In this document: positions 40,251 to 54,100 of the stretch, one piece after another | Numbering within the stretch: position 1 is the stretch's first letter | Layout: the number at the start of each line of letters is the position of its first letter | Origin: Cololabis saira | Lineage: Eukaryota > Chordata > Actinopteri > Beloniformes > Belonidae | NCBI RefSeq assembly: GCF_033807715.1 | Contig: NC_084601.1 | Location: 17,662,690 to 17,726,689, forward strand | Direction of reading: 5' to 3' | DNA: 64,000 bases | Notes under the pieces: model-generated | The model's database searches: none | Seen by the model: the letters and a program-made list of their open reading frames with translations, nothing else | Told to the model about the DNA's origin: nothing | Program-made: the position numbers and the translations under genes

Positions 40251-42899
40251 CAATGATTCATTCGACATAAATATTCATAGAAAATCCCATATTGGAAGGA
40301 CTTTATTGCAATTCACACAATATTTTCACATTACAGTAAACAATATATGTACGAAGTCACATGTCAATAAAATAATTTTATGGCAAAGTCATAGCTTTTT
40401 ACGTTATTAGTTGGTATTTTCAAAAAAGAGAGTGGCAGAGTTCTTCAAAAATAATATGTTCCAGTGTATGATTTTTTCGTCATGCCAAAAGGTCTCTGAA
40501 TCTGCCATTTAATTTTCCTTACACAAAATCTTTGATTTTTAATTAATATTTTTCCAGAAATACAGAGTGACATAAAAATGGCAATTCCTTTCAAGCAATG
40601 ACCACGATACGCGACACGGTCAACAAGGAACCTACTGACAATCATATATGTCGATTTCATTAAGATTGGATGAACGAAACAGCAATTGCAGCACATAATT
40701 TGATGAAAAATGTATACCTGACCAAAAGGTGGCGCTATGGAGTTCATCCAAGATTGTCATATCCACTTGTTCAGAATGGAAGCCTGATTACATGTATTGA
40801 TTTTGGGTTAATTCTGACCAATTATGTTTAAGTTACAACAACTTTTATGTTCATGGCGAGACACCGAAATTTTACTACCTGTAACGGCCACGCCCTTCGA
40901 TAAGAACGTACAGTTTTCTCTGTCAGTCATCGTCAATGTCTTACCTATTAAAGTGACCAGCTTTGAGATCAATACACTCATCTCGCTTGGAGCACAGATG
41001 CAAACTAGAAGACATGACAATTCCTGGTGCCAACAGGTGGCGCTACAACTGATCCTGAATATTCCACCACAGATGTCTTCAGGCTCAACCTACAATCATG
41101 CACATACGTTTTCGGCCACATCAAATCATGTATTGCTGAATTACAGCCAATTGATGTTTGATGGCGAGGCTTAAAAATGACCTCAAACTTCGGTGGATCA
41201 CTACGGTCAAGCCCTCTGGCAGAAACTTAAAAGCTTCGCAATTTAGCGTCGGCCATGTGTCTAGATTGTACAAACCAAGTTGTGAGCCAATCTGATAAAA
41301 TCTCTAGGAGGAGTTCGTTAAAGTACGAGGCCTAGAAATGATCAGAATTCATGAAAAATGACATTTTCTGTTCAAAATGCCGGACTTCCTGTGTAACTTA
41401 GAGCATGGGTCCAAGAGACTTTTTTGTAGGGCTTTGTCAGATATAATAGACACATAAAGGACATTGCTGTAAGTCAAACCATATTGTGGGGCTCGTCGAA
41501 AAACATAAAATAGGTGGCGCTATAGAGCCTAATCCTTTTTGACCCATGCCTGTCGCCCATAAAATACGTAATTTTACGCGACTCTGGAAGCGTGTGCAAA
41601 ATTTGGTGAGTTTTGGAGCATTTTAAGGCCTCCAAAAAGGCAATTTATTTACGGCGAGAATAATAATAATAATAATTAAAGCTGCAAGCAGCGATGAACG
41701 GGCCCTCGCACTCATGGCCAACGCCCCTCCTTCCAGCCCCCCCCAAAAAGAGAATATTAAAAATACGATAAATGTAAAAAAAAAATAAAATTAAACAAGA
41801 TTTATCTTCTCATTACAAGCAAAAAAATCTTGTTCCACTGGCAGATTTTTCTACTTATTTTAAGTGAAAACAGGTGAACAGGTGAAACAGATGAAAATGG
41901 TGTTTTTTTTTTCCAGTTATGAGTCTTGCTTTAAGTGTAATGAGGTTTTTTTTACTAAAATGAGACATTTTCACTAGAAATAAGACAAATATTTTTGTTA
42001 AGATTGTGAGTTTTTGCAGTGATCCATTTTACTTATCCTGTGAAGGACAGAGTCATATTGATAAGTTCAGAAAAGTGTTTTTTATTGTTGTGTTTTGATG
42101 TATTTGATGTAAGCCCAGTGGATATTTAAAGCTTACAGAAGGCTGCATTTAACTGCTGCTATGTCATTCCTGCAGTATTTCTGCAGGTGTTTTGGTCACT
42201 GCTATTATTTGTAATATATTATATTATTTGTAATCAGAACAAATTATCTGTCCCCATATGATCAAATCCACCATCCCCCCTGATTTTTTTTTACAACTCG
42301 AGTACTGGCTGCGGTTCTGTTTAAAGCCGGGCAGACACTGTGCCATTGCCGGCTCGTTTTGAACCAATTTTCCTCTTGTTTCAATCATTAATATGTGTGC
42401 AGACAAGGTAAAAAAAAAAAAAAACAGAAAACTCAAACTCTTTCAGTTCACTGTGTTTTCTAGTAGTTCTTCTAGTTTTCTATTGTTACTTTTAAGTTTA
42501 CTGTTCCCTTTGTGGTTTTACTGGTTGTAAAGCATGTAGCTTTAATTATCACCCAATTCTGTGTTTCACCTTGTTAGTCAACTTCACTCCAACTCATTAC
42601 CACCAATTTTACACTTATTTTTGGAATGAATGGTCAATAGACCTCATTTACATAAAATCATAGCTCATTTTTGAGATAGATAAAGATAAGCCGAAATTCT
42701 GAATTTTTTTGACTATAGTTAAACTCAGAGGCATATAAATTGATGGATTATCACAGACGGGTATATGTGAAAATGAAATGAAATCATTTAAAATGTTTGG
42801 ACCACCACCCAGCACCAGCCAGTGGTTGGTGGGTCAAATTGAATATCACAGGAGAGGAGAAATTGAATAAAATATCCATAATTCAATGCAAGTAGTGAT

Positions 42900-43645
42900 C
42901 AGAGGTGGGTAGTAACGAGTTACATTTACTCCGTTACATTTACTTGAGTAAGTTTTGGGAAATTTTGTACTTTTAGGAGTAGTTTTGGATAACTGTACTT
43001 TTTACTTGAGTAGATTTGTGAAGGACAAACTGTTCCTCTTACTCTGCTACATTAGGTTACGTTGAGCTGTTACTTTTCTTTTATCCCTTTTATCCGTGTA
43101 CGCGTCAATCTCATGACATCACTGGTGATTCTTTGGGAAAAATGTTTGTTTTTGCATGTTTTGTCACATTTACACGGACTCAAACACACACAGAGTTTCT
43201 ATGAGTTCATGTTTGTTCTAGTTCTGCTGGTTAAAAAAGAAAAGTACAAAGACTTGAAATTTTGTGCTACTGGTGCTTAATTTATTTTTTTATTCTGTTA
43301 TTTTATTATTTATTAAAGTTCTTGAATTTACTTTACGCTTATTTTAATTTAAGCTATTTTTCATTTTTTTATTAATTTTAATTTATTTTATTATTTTATT
43401 GATTTTAATTTGCCTGAAGGTGATTATTTTGTACTTTTGTCTTTTTGAATGGGTGTGTTAAAAAAATAAATCAGACGTTACTCAACAGTTACTCAGTACT
43501 TGAGTAGTTTTTTCACCAAGTACTTTTTTAACTTTTACTCAAGTCATTATTTGGATGACTACTTTTTACTTCTACTTGAGTCATAATATTCTGAAGTAAC
43601 AGTACTTTTACTTGAGTACAATTTTTGGCTACTCTACCAGCTCTG
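42900..43645. mobile_element. Non-autonomous hAT element with perfect TSD (copy A)
   Basis: 746-bp element beginning CAGAGGTGGGTAGTAACGAG and ending GGCTACTCTACCAGCTCTG, flanked by identical gtagtgat at 42892-42899 and 43646-43653. Both subterminal regions are filled with TACTTGAGTA / TACTCAAGTA words. I recognise this as a common fish hAT. It has no transposase. It was already present before the 9.49-kb duplication because copy B has the same insertion and flanks. Confidence 0.92.
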
Positions 43646-43865
43646 GTAGTGATCATCAATTTTATTTGAAATGAGTGTAACAGAGGCAGTTATATGGATG
43701 AAAATCATATTTTTGATATAAAAGAAAAGTGAATATGGGTCAATTTGATCAAAAGACCACAGAAGGGTTATCTATTAACATTTCCACATAATCAACTCAT
43801 CCAAGAGATATTCAGAAGAGCTTCTCTTCTGCAAATGGTACAGTAGATGAGCTGCCATACAAAGG

Positions 43866-43920
43866 AATTTCCCTTTGGGGATTAATAAAGTAATTCTTAT
43901 TCTTATTCTTAAAATCCGTC
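43866..43920 (+). mobile_element. LINE tail-like word (Rex1-type)
   Basis: GGAATTTCCCTTTGGGGATT then AATAAAGTAATTCTTATTC resembles the 3' end and short repeat tail of Rex1-type fish LINEs. Only the tail is present. Copy B has it at 53356-53410. Confidence 0.5.
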
Positions 43921-44089
43921 TAGCTGACGTGACCCAGGCAGACCAAACAACAGGCTTCAGCTTGAACGGCCGTTTTCCGCTTGGTCCTAGTGCTGACCTG
44001 TCTCCATTTAATATAGCGTAACGTTGTTTTTGGACGGTAAAAACTGCAGGGGACCAAAACTGCCTTTTGAAAAAGTGCAGGATACATGT

Positions 44090-44107
44090 CCCCCCCCCCC
44101 CCCCCCC
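44090..44107. repeat. C-homopolymer, 18 in copy A
   Basis: Run of 18 C in copy A and 17 C at 53580-53596 in copy B. This shifts the offset between the copies from 9,490 to 9,489. Confidence 0.95.
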
Positions 44108-45972
44108 ATATTACGTCCGTGTATGAACGTACAGTCAGTGTGAGCAGAGACCTGTCGCATCAGAGCATCAGGTCCGTCCCAGCCGGTGTTCTGCCAATTT
44201 CTGCTCCCTGCCGAAAAAATGCTACGTTTGGGTTCTGCGCATGCGCACAGTCGATTTTCAAAGTTTGCATCATTTCTTGCACGATGTAAAATGGATAATG
44301 GGATGTTGATTATTTGATCCTTCAAAATACACGACCCATGACATGAATGCATTACACTTTGTGAACATTATACGATAAAGAGAAAAAAAACAACAATTCT
44401 ATGGCTTTATTTGATATTCATTCAGTCATTCGCCTTAACCAGGCAGGTCATTAAGAACATTCTTATTTACAATGACGGCCTGGCAAGAGACAAGGACCAC
44501 TTGGGGGTGAAAGGAAGTGGTTTAGGGAGTAAAACACAGTAAAGTTGTGGCTCTACAAAGGTGGAAAACCTTTAGGTAGCATTTTTTGGCAAAGCTGCAG
44601 AAATGGGCAGAAACTGGCTCTCGGCTCTGCGCGTGGCCGCGCGCGGCCGCGCGCTCCTGATCGGGATCGCGGATGGAAGCTCAATAATAATATAATAATA
44701 TAATAAAATAAAATAATTGCAACACGCATTAAAAAACCACAATACAACTTACGTGACGTGACGGCGTGACTCCACATGTTGCTGCAAGTTGCAACAACCC
44801 CCCTCCCCCGCCCCGCCCCCGGCAGCTTCCAGGAGCTGCGGCTGCGCGTTCCCGCGGTCTGCGCGCACGCGGCCCGCAGACAGCTTCATGCTTCTAATCC
44901 AACTCAAAACATTCATTATAAATCGCCTCTTGCACATACAATGCTCAAATCATATTATTTTCAACAATATTTTTACGAAGTTAGAAGTTAATTCGACATT
45001 GCATGACAAAGTAAAGATTTATTTCAAAATTAGTTCATATTTTGAATAAAGTCGGTGACAAACTGTCCCAAATATAGAATGGATATCAGAATGGAAGCCT
45101 GATTAAATGTATTGATTTTGGGTCAATTTGGACCAAGTATTTGAAAGTTAAAACAACTTTTATGTTCATGGCGAGACACCGAAATTTGACAACCTCTAAC
45201 AGCGACGCCCTTTGAGAAAAACTTACAGTTTTCTCTGTCAGCCATCGTCAATGTCTTACCTATTTATCTGACCAACTTTGAGATCCATCCGCTCATCTCC
45301 CTTTGAGCACAGATGCATACTAGAAGACATGACAATTCCTGGTGCCAACAGGTGGCGCTACAACCGATCCTGAATATTCCACCATAGATGTCTTCAGGCT
45401 CAGCCTACAATCATGCACATACGTTTTCAACCACATCAAATCATGTATTGCTGAGTTACATCCAATTGGTGTTTCATGGCGAGCCTTAAAAATGACCCCA
45501 AACTTCGCCGGATCACTACGGTCAAGCCCTCTGGCAGAAACTTAAAAGCTTCGCAATTTAGCGTCGGCCATGTGTCTAGATTGTACAAACCAAGTTGTGA
45601 GCCAATCTGATAAAATCTCTAGGAGGAGTTCGTTAAAGTACGAGGCCTAGAAATGATCAGAATTCATAAAAAATGACATTTTCTGTTCAAAATGCTGGAC
45701 TTCCTGTGTAACTTAGAGCATGGGTCCAAGAGACTTTTTTGTAGGGCTTTGTCAGATATAATAGACACATAAAGGTCATTGCTGTAAGTCAAACCATATT
45801 GTGGGGCTCGTCGAAAAACATAAAATAGGTGGCGCCATAGAGCCTAATCCTTTTTGACCCATGCCTGTCGCCCATAAAATACGAAATTTTACGCGACTCT
45901 GGAAGCGTGTGCAAAATTTGGTGAGTATTTGAGCATTTTAAGGCCTCCAAAAAGGCAATTTATTTATGGCGA

Positions 45973-46021
<49 letters not shown>

Positions 46022-46070
46022 CATCACAGATACAATAGGGTCCTCGCACTTTCAGTGCTCGGGCCCTAAT

Positions 46071-49000
46071 TAAAGCTGCAAGCAGCGATGAACGGGCCCT
46101 CGCACTCACAGCCACCGCCCCCCATAAGCATATCAGAAATGACACCACCCACGACTTCCTATGTCAAACCATTCAAAAGTTATAGCAGAAAATCGGGACA
46201 ACCAATCAGAAGAAAGGGCAGGGCTAATTAAGGTCAAAGAAGCTCAAGGACTCATTACAGAATCCCATGACAACACCCACGACTCTATGTCAAAACATTC
46301 AAATGTTATAGCAGGAAATAGGGACAACCAATCAGAAGAAGGGGCGGGGCTCATTTTCGCCAGTTATGGTCAAGGACTCAATACCTAGTCCCATGACACC
46401 ACCCACGACTCTTTATGTCAAACCTTTCAAAAGTTATGGCAGAGAAAAGTATTCTAGTGGGCGCTGTTGAGCCGTTAGGCCACGCTCATTAATGCAAACC
46501 ATGAAATATCAAATGTATCGCCAGGCCTGGCTTTTCTTTAAGTTGTGACATGATACAGGTGTGTACCGATTTTGGTGCATGTACGTCAAACCGTATTGTG
46601 GGGCTTGAGGCACAAAGTTTTCTAGGGGGCGCTGTTGAGCCATCAGGTCCCGCCCAATAATGCAAACCATTAAATATCACATTTTTCACCAGACCTGGCT
46701 CAGTGTTTCGAGAGGAGGTAGTAAAACGTTTTTACTGTTAAGTTTAACAGCACACTGGTTGGATGAAAGCTTCGTGCCACACAGTACAATTCTAAACACA
46801 ACTTTTATCTTATTTCTAAAGATAAAGGAAGCTCTGAAAACCTTAAAAGGAACCCTGGCTATTAAGACATGTAGGTCTTAAAAGATAAATGTTGGTATTA
46901 ATTATAACAATGTGATATAAAAAACCTTTTAGATGTCTTCGTTTTTATAAAATTTGAAAATATAATTTAACATGTAGGTCGCCATTGTTGTTTACATTCT
47001 GGGTAGTGACGTCAGACGGTGGCACCTGCTAGCCCCCGTCCACTGTTTTGACACCCAGAAACAGATGAAAACACAGCTAAACAGGTGACGGCGCACCAGA
47101 AACACAGATCAAAACACAGCCAAACATTAAGGTGACGAAGCACCTACAAAAAAGTTAAAAAAAAAAAAATAAATAAAAAAAAAAGTACAGCACCATAAAG
47201 CATGAACTATAAAAACACCATAAAACTCAGATAGACTAACCGACCACACGTTTCAACTAGCAGATAGCCGATGCTACAATAAAAACCCCAGCCAGATCTG
47301 GCATCATTAAATTAAATAAAGATGTTCTTGCCTATTTGACGCGAAATCTGCACCTCAAATTCTGCTGTCACACACATGAGTCTGATAAATTATTAGGGTT
47401 AGGATTGTTTTTATGTGAGTATGAATCTAAAAGCTGTGAGTGCAAAGTCTTGTGAATACAACTCTAATTTCTACGACTACGAGTCTTCACTGTGAACACG
47501 AATTCAAGTTTATGGGTACGAGTCGAAAAACTGTTGGAATGACGTCACAGCATAGACATACGTAGACGCCCCATCGAGTGCTGAGCCAACTGCCACATCC
47601 AATATGGCGTCAACGTCGCCGCCATATTGGATGTGGCAAGACTGCGCTGTAAACTACCGGTACAAGTAAATGGACTTATTTTCATAAAGCGCCTTTCTAC
47701 AAAGAAATTTACGTTTTACGTCTCATTTATTCATTCACACACGCACTAATATACTTGGGAAACAGTTTAGGCACCAAATATAATATATTTAATTTTCTCA
47801 GATGGCAAAAATAAGAACTTTATTGATCCCACATAGGAGTAATTCATGTTGTATCAGCTACAGAGAACAAGTTAGTGCCGAAAAACAATATATATCCCCC
47901 CCTCACAAAAATAAGAAAAATAGAGAAACATATTTTCTCATCAACAAAACATATTTTTAAATTTTCAAGTAACAAAATAAAATTTTTCATTTATTTTATT
48001 GTCTGAAAAATGGTTCAAATGTTATTTTATTGTCTGAAAAATGGTTTAAATATGTTATTTTGTTATTTGAAAAATTTAAAATGAATTACTCCTATGTGGG
48101 ATCAATAAAGTTCTTATTTTTGCCATTTTTTTAGACAGAAAATAACATGTTTTGTTGATGAGAAAATATGTTTCTCTATTTTCTTATGTCTATGCTTTGA
48201 CCTGTCTGTGACGTCATTCAACAGTTTTTCGACTCGTACCCATAAACTTGAATTCGTGTTGACAGTGAAAACTCGTAGTCGTAGAAATTAGAGTTGTATT
48301 AACAAGACTTTGCACTCACAGCTTTTAGATTCATACTCACATAAAAACAATCCTAACCCTAATAATTTATCACTCATGTGACAGCAGAATTTTGGGTACA
48401 ACTTTTTTATTTACATACAAATGTTTATCATTACGAATACGAATCGTTATAACATGGACACATCTTTTTTACGCACACACAAATAATATTGGAACAATAA
48501 TACCCCCATAGGGGGGGGCTATGATAATGAGGCTCTGCTCTGATTGTCTGCTTGAATGACGTGTAGGAGGGGAGGAGACAAAGCGTTGCTCCGTAGCAAA
48601 GCGTGTCCACGGTTCTGCGTTAAATCGACGCGTACCCTACGCCGTAGGCTCCGGGGGAGAGCTGGCTCTCCCGGCTCTCCCCCGGAGCCTACGGGTTCGG
48701 ATCCCCTCGACGGGCTGGTCCGTGAGCAGCTCCGGCAGCTCCGTACGCGGCGCCGGGGCTCCGGAGCTAAGCTAAATACTCAGCCCATGCAAAGACCATA
48801 CTCATAGACAAATATAAATTACATTAAAAAAACCGGAACTTACCGCTGGCTCGTGTCAGTTCCCGGGTCCGTGCTGTGGGATCTGATCCTTTTATGAGGG
48901 TAAATGTCCATGCAAAACCTCATCTTAACTCTCCCTCGTTGTTCAAACAGCCAGCGCTGCTGAACAATGGCGGAGCTCGAGCGGCCGGCAGAGCTGGTGG

Positions 49001-51166
49001 TGGGCGTGGTTTCAGCAGCGGAGGAGACCGAGGGCGTGGTTTGCATTTTGGTGACGTAAAGGAAATGCACCAATCACAACGGCCCGTGGAAACCACATGA
49101 CACTGTCACTGGGGGACTCTGTAAGGGTGGGGGCGAGCAGTTCTTTTCATGGGATATCATCTTCTCTGTGTTGGCAGGCTGACGGGAGACCACTTCATAT
49201 ATGTTAAAACAAGAAAACGCGTGTTTTTCATAATAGGTCCCCCTTTAAAGATCCCAGGGAGTCGTTTGCACCATGTCATAACTGCATGCGAGAGTCCGAT
49301 TATCACGTTGAGCTGCGTGACATCGGATGCTCTCTGTCCACACTGAAACTGTTAAACTCTCTCTGTCCACACTGAAACTGTTAAACTCGCAGCCAGTTAG
49401 GACAGTCCAATACAAAAAAAATAAAGCAATGGAATTGATTTTGTCGCTGAAGCTTGTTCGCATTGCATGGAACACGCTTTAATAGTGTACGCAGCTGGCT
49501 CATCTGCCTGGAGCGGCCCATTTTAGAATTCCGACCGGGCCCTGAATGCATCTCGTCCTGCGCGTGTGAAACAAAACACTGGGGAGGTGTCAGGTTTCTC
49601 CCAGCAAGGGCACGTGTGAGTGACGTCATCACGCAGTCCGGGCTCGGAGCTCCGGGAGCGCGCCCCCTCCCCTTTCTCTTCCCCAACTCAGAACTGCAGT
49701 TTGCGCGTTCACGTGTCTGAGACAGGCTGAGACAGGGTGGCAATGATTCATTCGACATAAATATTCATAGAAAATCCCATATTGGAAGGACTTTATTGCA
49801 ATTCACACAATATTTTCACATTACAGTAAACAATATATGTACGAAGTCACATGTCAATAAAATAATTTTATGGCAAAGTCATAGCTTTTTACGTTATTAG
49901 TTGGTATTTTCAAAAAAGAGAGTGGCAGAGTTCTTCAAAAATAATATGTTCCAGTGTATGATTTTTTCGTCATGCCAAAAGGTCTCTGAATCTGCCATTT
50001 AATTTTCCTTACACAAAATCTTTGATTTTTAATTAATATTTTTCCAGAAATACAGAGTGACATAAAAATGGCAATTCCTTTCAAGCAATGACCACGATAC
50101 GCGACACGGTCAACAAGGAACCTACTGACAATCATATATGTCGATTTCATTAAGATTGGATGAACGAAACAGCAATTGCAGCACATAATTTGATGAAAAA
50201 TGTATACCTGACCAAAAGGTGGCGCTATGGAGTTCATCCAAGATTGTCATATCCACTTGTTCAGAATGGAAGCCTGATTACATGTATTGATTTTGGGTTA
50301 ATTCTGACCAATTATGTTTAAGTTACAACAACTTTTATGTTCATGGCGAGACACCGAAATTTTACTACCTGTAACGGCCACGCCCTTCGATAAGAACGTA
50401 CAGTTTTCTCTGTCAGTCATCGTCAATGTCTTACCTATTAAAGTGACCAGCTTTGAGATCAATACACTCATCTCGCTTGGAGCACAGATGCAAACTAGAA
50501 GACATGACAATTCCTGGTGCCAACAGGTGGCGCTACAACCGATCCTGAATATTCCACCACAGATGTCTTCAGGCTCAACCTACAATCATGCACATACGTT
50601 TTCAACAACATCAAATCATGTATTGCTGAATTACAGCCAATTGATGTTTGATGGCGAGGCTTAAAAATGACCTCAAACTTCGGTGGATCACTACGGTCAA
50701 GCCCTCTGGCAGAAACTTAAAAGCTTCGCAATTTAGCGTCGGCCATGTGTCTAGATTGTACAAACCAAGTTGTGAGCCAATCTGATAAAATCTCTAGGAG
50801 GAGTTCGTTAAAGTACGAGGCCTAGAAATGATCAGAATTCATGAAAAATGACATTTTCTGTTCAAAATGCCGGACTTCCTGTGTAACTTAGAGCATGGGT
50901 CCAAGAGACTTTTTTGTAGGGCTTTGTCAGATATAATAGACACATAAAGGACATTGCTGTAAGTCAAACCATATTGTGGGGCTCGTCGAAAAACATAAAA
51001 TAGGTGGCGCTATAGAGCCTAATCCTTTTTGACCCATGCCTGTCGCCCATAAAATACGTAATTTTACGCGACTCTGGAAGCGTGTGCAAAATTTGGTGAG
51101 TTTTGGAGCATTTTAAGGCCTCCAAAAAGGCAATTTATTTACGGCGAGAATAATAATAATAATAAT
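46071..51166. mobile_element. Sub-element 1 of unit B
   Basis: Counterpart of 36581-41676. It differs from it in a small cluster at 50540 and 50604-50607, where most differing bases equal those of sub-element 2. Confidence 0.7.
47357..48393. mobile_element. Foldback-type element (copy B)
   Basis: Same element at +9,490 bp, with the internal palindrome at 47591-47609 and 47620-47638. I saw no difference from copy A. Confidence 0.75.
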
Positions 51167-54100
51167 TAAAGCTGCAAGCAGCGATGAACGGGCCCTCGCA
51201 CTCATGGCCAACGCCCCTCCTTCCAGCCCCCCCCAAAAAGAGAATATTAAAAATACGATAAATGTAAAAAAAAAATAAAATTAAACAAGATTTATCTTCT
51301 CATTACAAGCAAAAAAATCTTGTTCCACTGGCAGATTTTTCTACTTATTTTAAGTGAAAACAGGTGAACAGGTGAAACAGATGAAAATGGTGTTTTTTTT
51401 TTCCAGTTATGAGTCTTGCTTTAAGTGTAATGAGGTTTTTTTTACTAAAATGAGACATTTTCACTAGAAATAAGACAAATATTTTTGTTAAGATTGTGAG
51501 TTTTTGCAGTGATCCATTTTACTTATCCTGTGAAGGACAGAGTCATATTGATAAGTTCAGAAAAGTGTTTTTTATTGTTGTGTTTTGATGTATTTGATGT
51601 AAGCCCAGTGGATATTTAAAGCTTACAGAAGGCTGCATTTAACTGCTGCTATGTCATTCCTGCAGTATTTCTGCAGGTGTTTTGGTCACTGCTATTATTT
51701 GTAATATATTATATTATTTGTAATCAGAACAAATTATCTGTCCCCATATGATCAAATCCACCATCCCCCCTGATTTTTTTTTACAACTCGAGTACTGGCT
51801 GCGGTTCTGTTTAAAGCCGGGCAGACACTGTGCCATTGCCGGCTCGTTTTGAACCAATTTTCCTCTTGTTTCAATCATTAATATGTGTGCAGACAAGGTA
51901 AAAAAAAAAAAAAACAGAAAACTCAAACTCTTTCAGTTCACTGTGTTTTCTAGTAGTTCTTCTAGTTTTCTATTGTTACTTTTAAGTTTACTGTTCCCTT
52001 TGTGGTTTTACTGGTTGTAAAGCATGTAGCTTTAATTATCACCCAATTCTGTGTTTCACCTTGTTAGTCAACTTCACTCCAACTCATTACCACCAATTTT
52101 ACACTTATTTTTGGAATGAATGGTCAATAGACCTCATTTACATAAAATCATAGCTCATTTTTGAGATAGATAAAGATAAGCCGAAATTCTGAATTTTTTT
52201 GACTATAGTTAAACTCAGAGGCATATAAATTGATGGATTATCACAGACGGGTATATGTGAAAATGAAATGAAATCATTTAAAATGTTTGGACCACCACCC
52301 AGCACCAGCCAGTGGTTGGTGGGTCAAATTGAATATCACAGGAGAGGAGAAATTGAATAAAATATCCATAATTCAATGCAAGTAGTGATCAGAGGTGGGT
52401 AGTAACGAGTTACATTTACTCCGTTACATTTACTTGAGTAAGTTTTGGGAAATTTTGTACTTTTAGGAGTAGTTTTGGATAACTGTACTTTTTACTTGAG
52501 TAGATTTGTGAAGGACAAACTGTTCCTCTTACTCTGCTACATTAGGTTACGTTGAGCTGTTACTTTTCTTTTATCCCTTTTATCCGTGTACGCGTCAATC
52601 TCATGACATCACTGGTGATTCTTTGGGAAAAATGTTTGTTTTTGCATGTTTTGTCACATTTACACGGACTCAAACACACACAGAGTTTCTATGAGTTCAT
52701 GTTTGTTCTAGTTCTGCTGGTTAAAAAAGAAAAGTACAAAGACTTGAAATTTTGTGCTACTGGTGCTTAATTTATTTTTTTATTCTGTTATTTTATTATT
52801 TATTAAAGTTCTTGAATTTACTTTACGCTTATTTTAATTTAAGCTATTTTTCATTTTTTTATTAATTTTAATTTATTTTATTATTTTATTGATTTTAATT
52901 TGCCTGAAGGTGATTATTTTGTACTTTTGTCTTTTTGAATGGGTGTGTTAAAAAAATAAATCAGACGTTACTCAACAGTTACTCAGTACTTGAGTAGTTT
53001 TTTCACCAAGTACTTTTTTAACTTTTACTCAAGTCATTATTTGGATGACTACTTTTTACTTCTACTTGAGTCATAATATTCTGAAGTAACAGTACTTTTA
53101 CTTGAGTACAATTTTTGGCTACTCTACCAGCTCTGGTAGTGATCATCAATTTTATTTGAAATGAGTGTAACAGAGGCAGTTATATGGATGAAAATCATAT
53201 TTTTGATATAAAAGAAAAGTGAATATGGGTCAATTTGATCAAAAGACCACAGAAGGGTTATCTATTAACATTTCCACATAATCAACTCATCCAAGAGATA
53301 TTCAGAAGAGCTTCTCTTCTGCAAATGGTACAGTAGATGAGCTGCCATACAAAGGAATTTCCCTTTGGGGATTAATAAAGTAATTCTTATTCTTATTCTT
53401 AAAATCCGTCTAGCTGACGTGACCCAGGCAGACCAAACAACAGGCTTCAGCTTGAACGGCCGTTTTCCGCTTGGTCCTAGTGCTGACCTGTCTCCATTTA
53501 ATATAGCGTAACGTTGTTTTTGGACGGTAAAAACTGCAGGGGACCAAAACTGCCTTTTGAAAAAGTGCAGGATACATGTCCCCCCCCCCCCCCCCCATAT
53601 TACGTCCGTGTATGAACGTACAGTCAGTGTGAGCAGAGACCTGTCGCATCAGAGCATCAGGTCCGTCCCAGCCGGTGTTCTGCCAATTTCTGCTCCCTGC
53701 CGAAAAAATGCTACGTTTGGGTTCTGCGCATGCGCACAGTCGATTTTCAAAGTTTGCATCATTTCTTGCACGATGTAAAATGGATAATGGGATGTTGATT
53801 ATTTGATCCTTCAAAATACACGACCCATGACATGAATGCATTACACTTTGTGAACATTATACGATAAAGAGAAAAAAAACAACAATTCTATGGCTTTATT
53901 TGATATTCATTCAGTCATTCGCCTTAACCAGGCAGGTCATTAAGAACATTCTTATTTACAATGACGGCCTGGCAAGAGACAAGGACCACTTGGGGGTGAA
54001 AGGAAGTGGTTTAGGGAGTAAAACACAGTAAAGTTGTGGCTCTACAAAGGTGGAAAACCTTTAGGTAGCATTTTTTGGCAAAGCTGCAGAAATGGGCAGA

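Larger units (their letters stand above)
36581..41676. mobile_element. Sub-element 1 of unit A (family with (AAT)n tail)
   Basis: Begins TAAAGCTGCAAGCAGCGATG plus AACGGGCCCTCGCACTC and ends GGCAATTTATTTACGGCGAG followed by a short (AAT)n. Unlike sub-element 2 it lacks the 55-bp terminal monomer. I remember these ends as an abundant teleost interspersed repeat but cannot state its class. The first 650 bp contain imperfect internal tandem repeats: CACCCACGACT words at about 36655, 36784 and 36909, and GGGCGCTGTTGAGCC at about 36969 and 37138. There is no coding capacity. The middle is occupied by the foldback element. Confidence 0.7.
36581..46070. repeat. 9.49-kb tandem unit, copy A
   Basis: First copy of a direct tandem duplication with period 9,490 bp. 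It starts TAAAGCTGCAAGCAGCGATG and ends with a 55-bp terminal monomer finishing in CGGGCCCTAAT. The bases cctaat precede both copy starts (36575-36580 and 46065-46070). It holds two related repeat elements head to tail (36581-41676 and 41677-46070), a foldback element and a hAT element. Every short open frame here recurs at +9,490 or +9,489, including those in obvious DNA repeats, so none is evidence of a gene. Confidence 0.97.
41677..46070. mobile_element. Sub-element 2 of unit A
   Basis: Starts with the same 36-bp head as sub-element 1, placed directly after its (AAT)n tail. The last 1 kb (45080-45975) is a diverged copy of 40770-41660, with long stretches near identity such as GGTCAAGCCCTCTGGCAGAA and GCGTCGGCCATGTGTCTAG. 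It ends in (AAT)n of 47 bp plus the 55-bp monomer. A hAT element (42900-43645), a LINE-tail word (43866-43920) and a C-run (44090-44107) are nested in it. Confidence 0.7.

Noticed and set aside
40445..40747. 100-codon minus frame with short Cys-rich part, repeated at +9,490
   Set aside because: Inside the repeat unit, with no homology recognised and no splice or promoter support.
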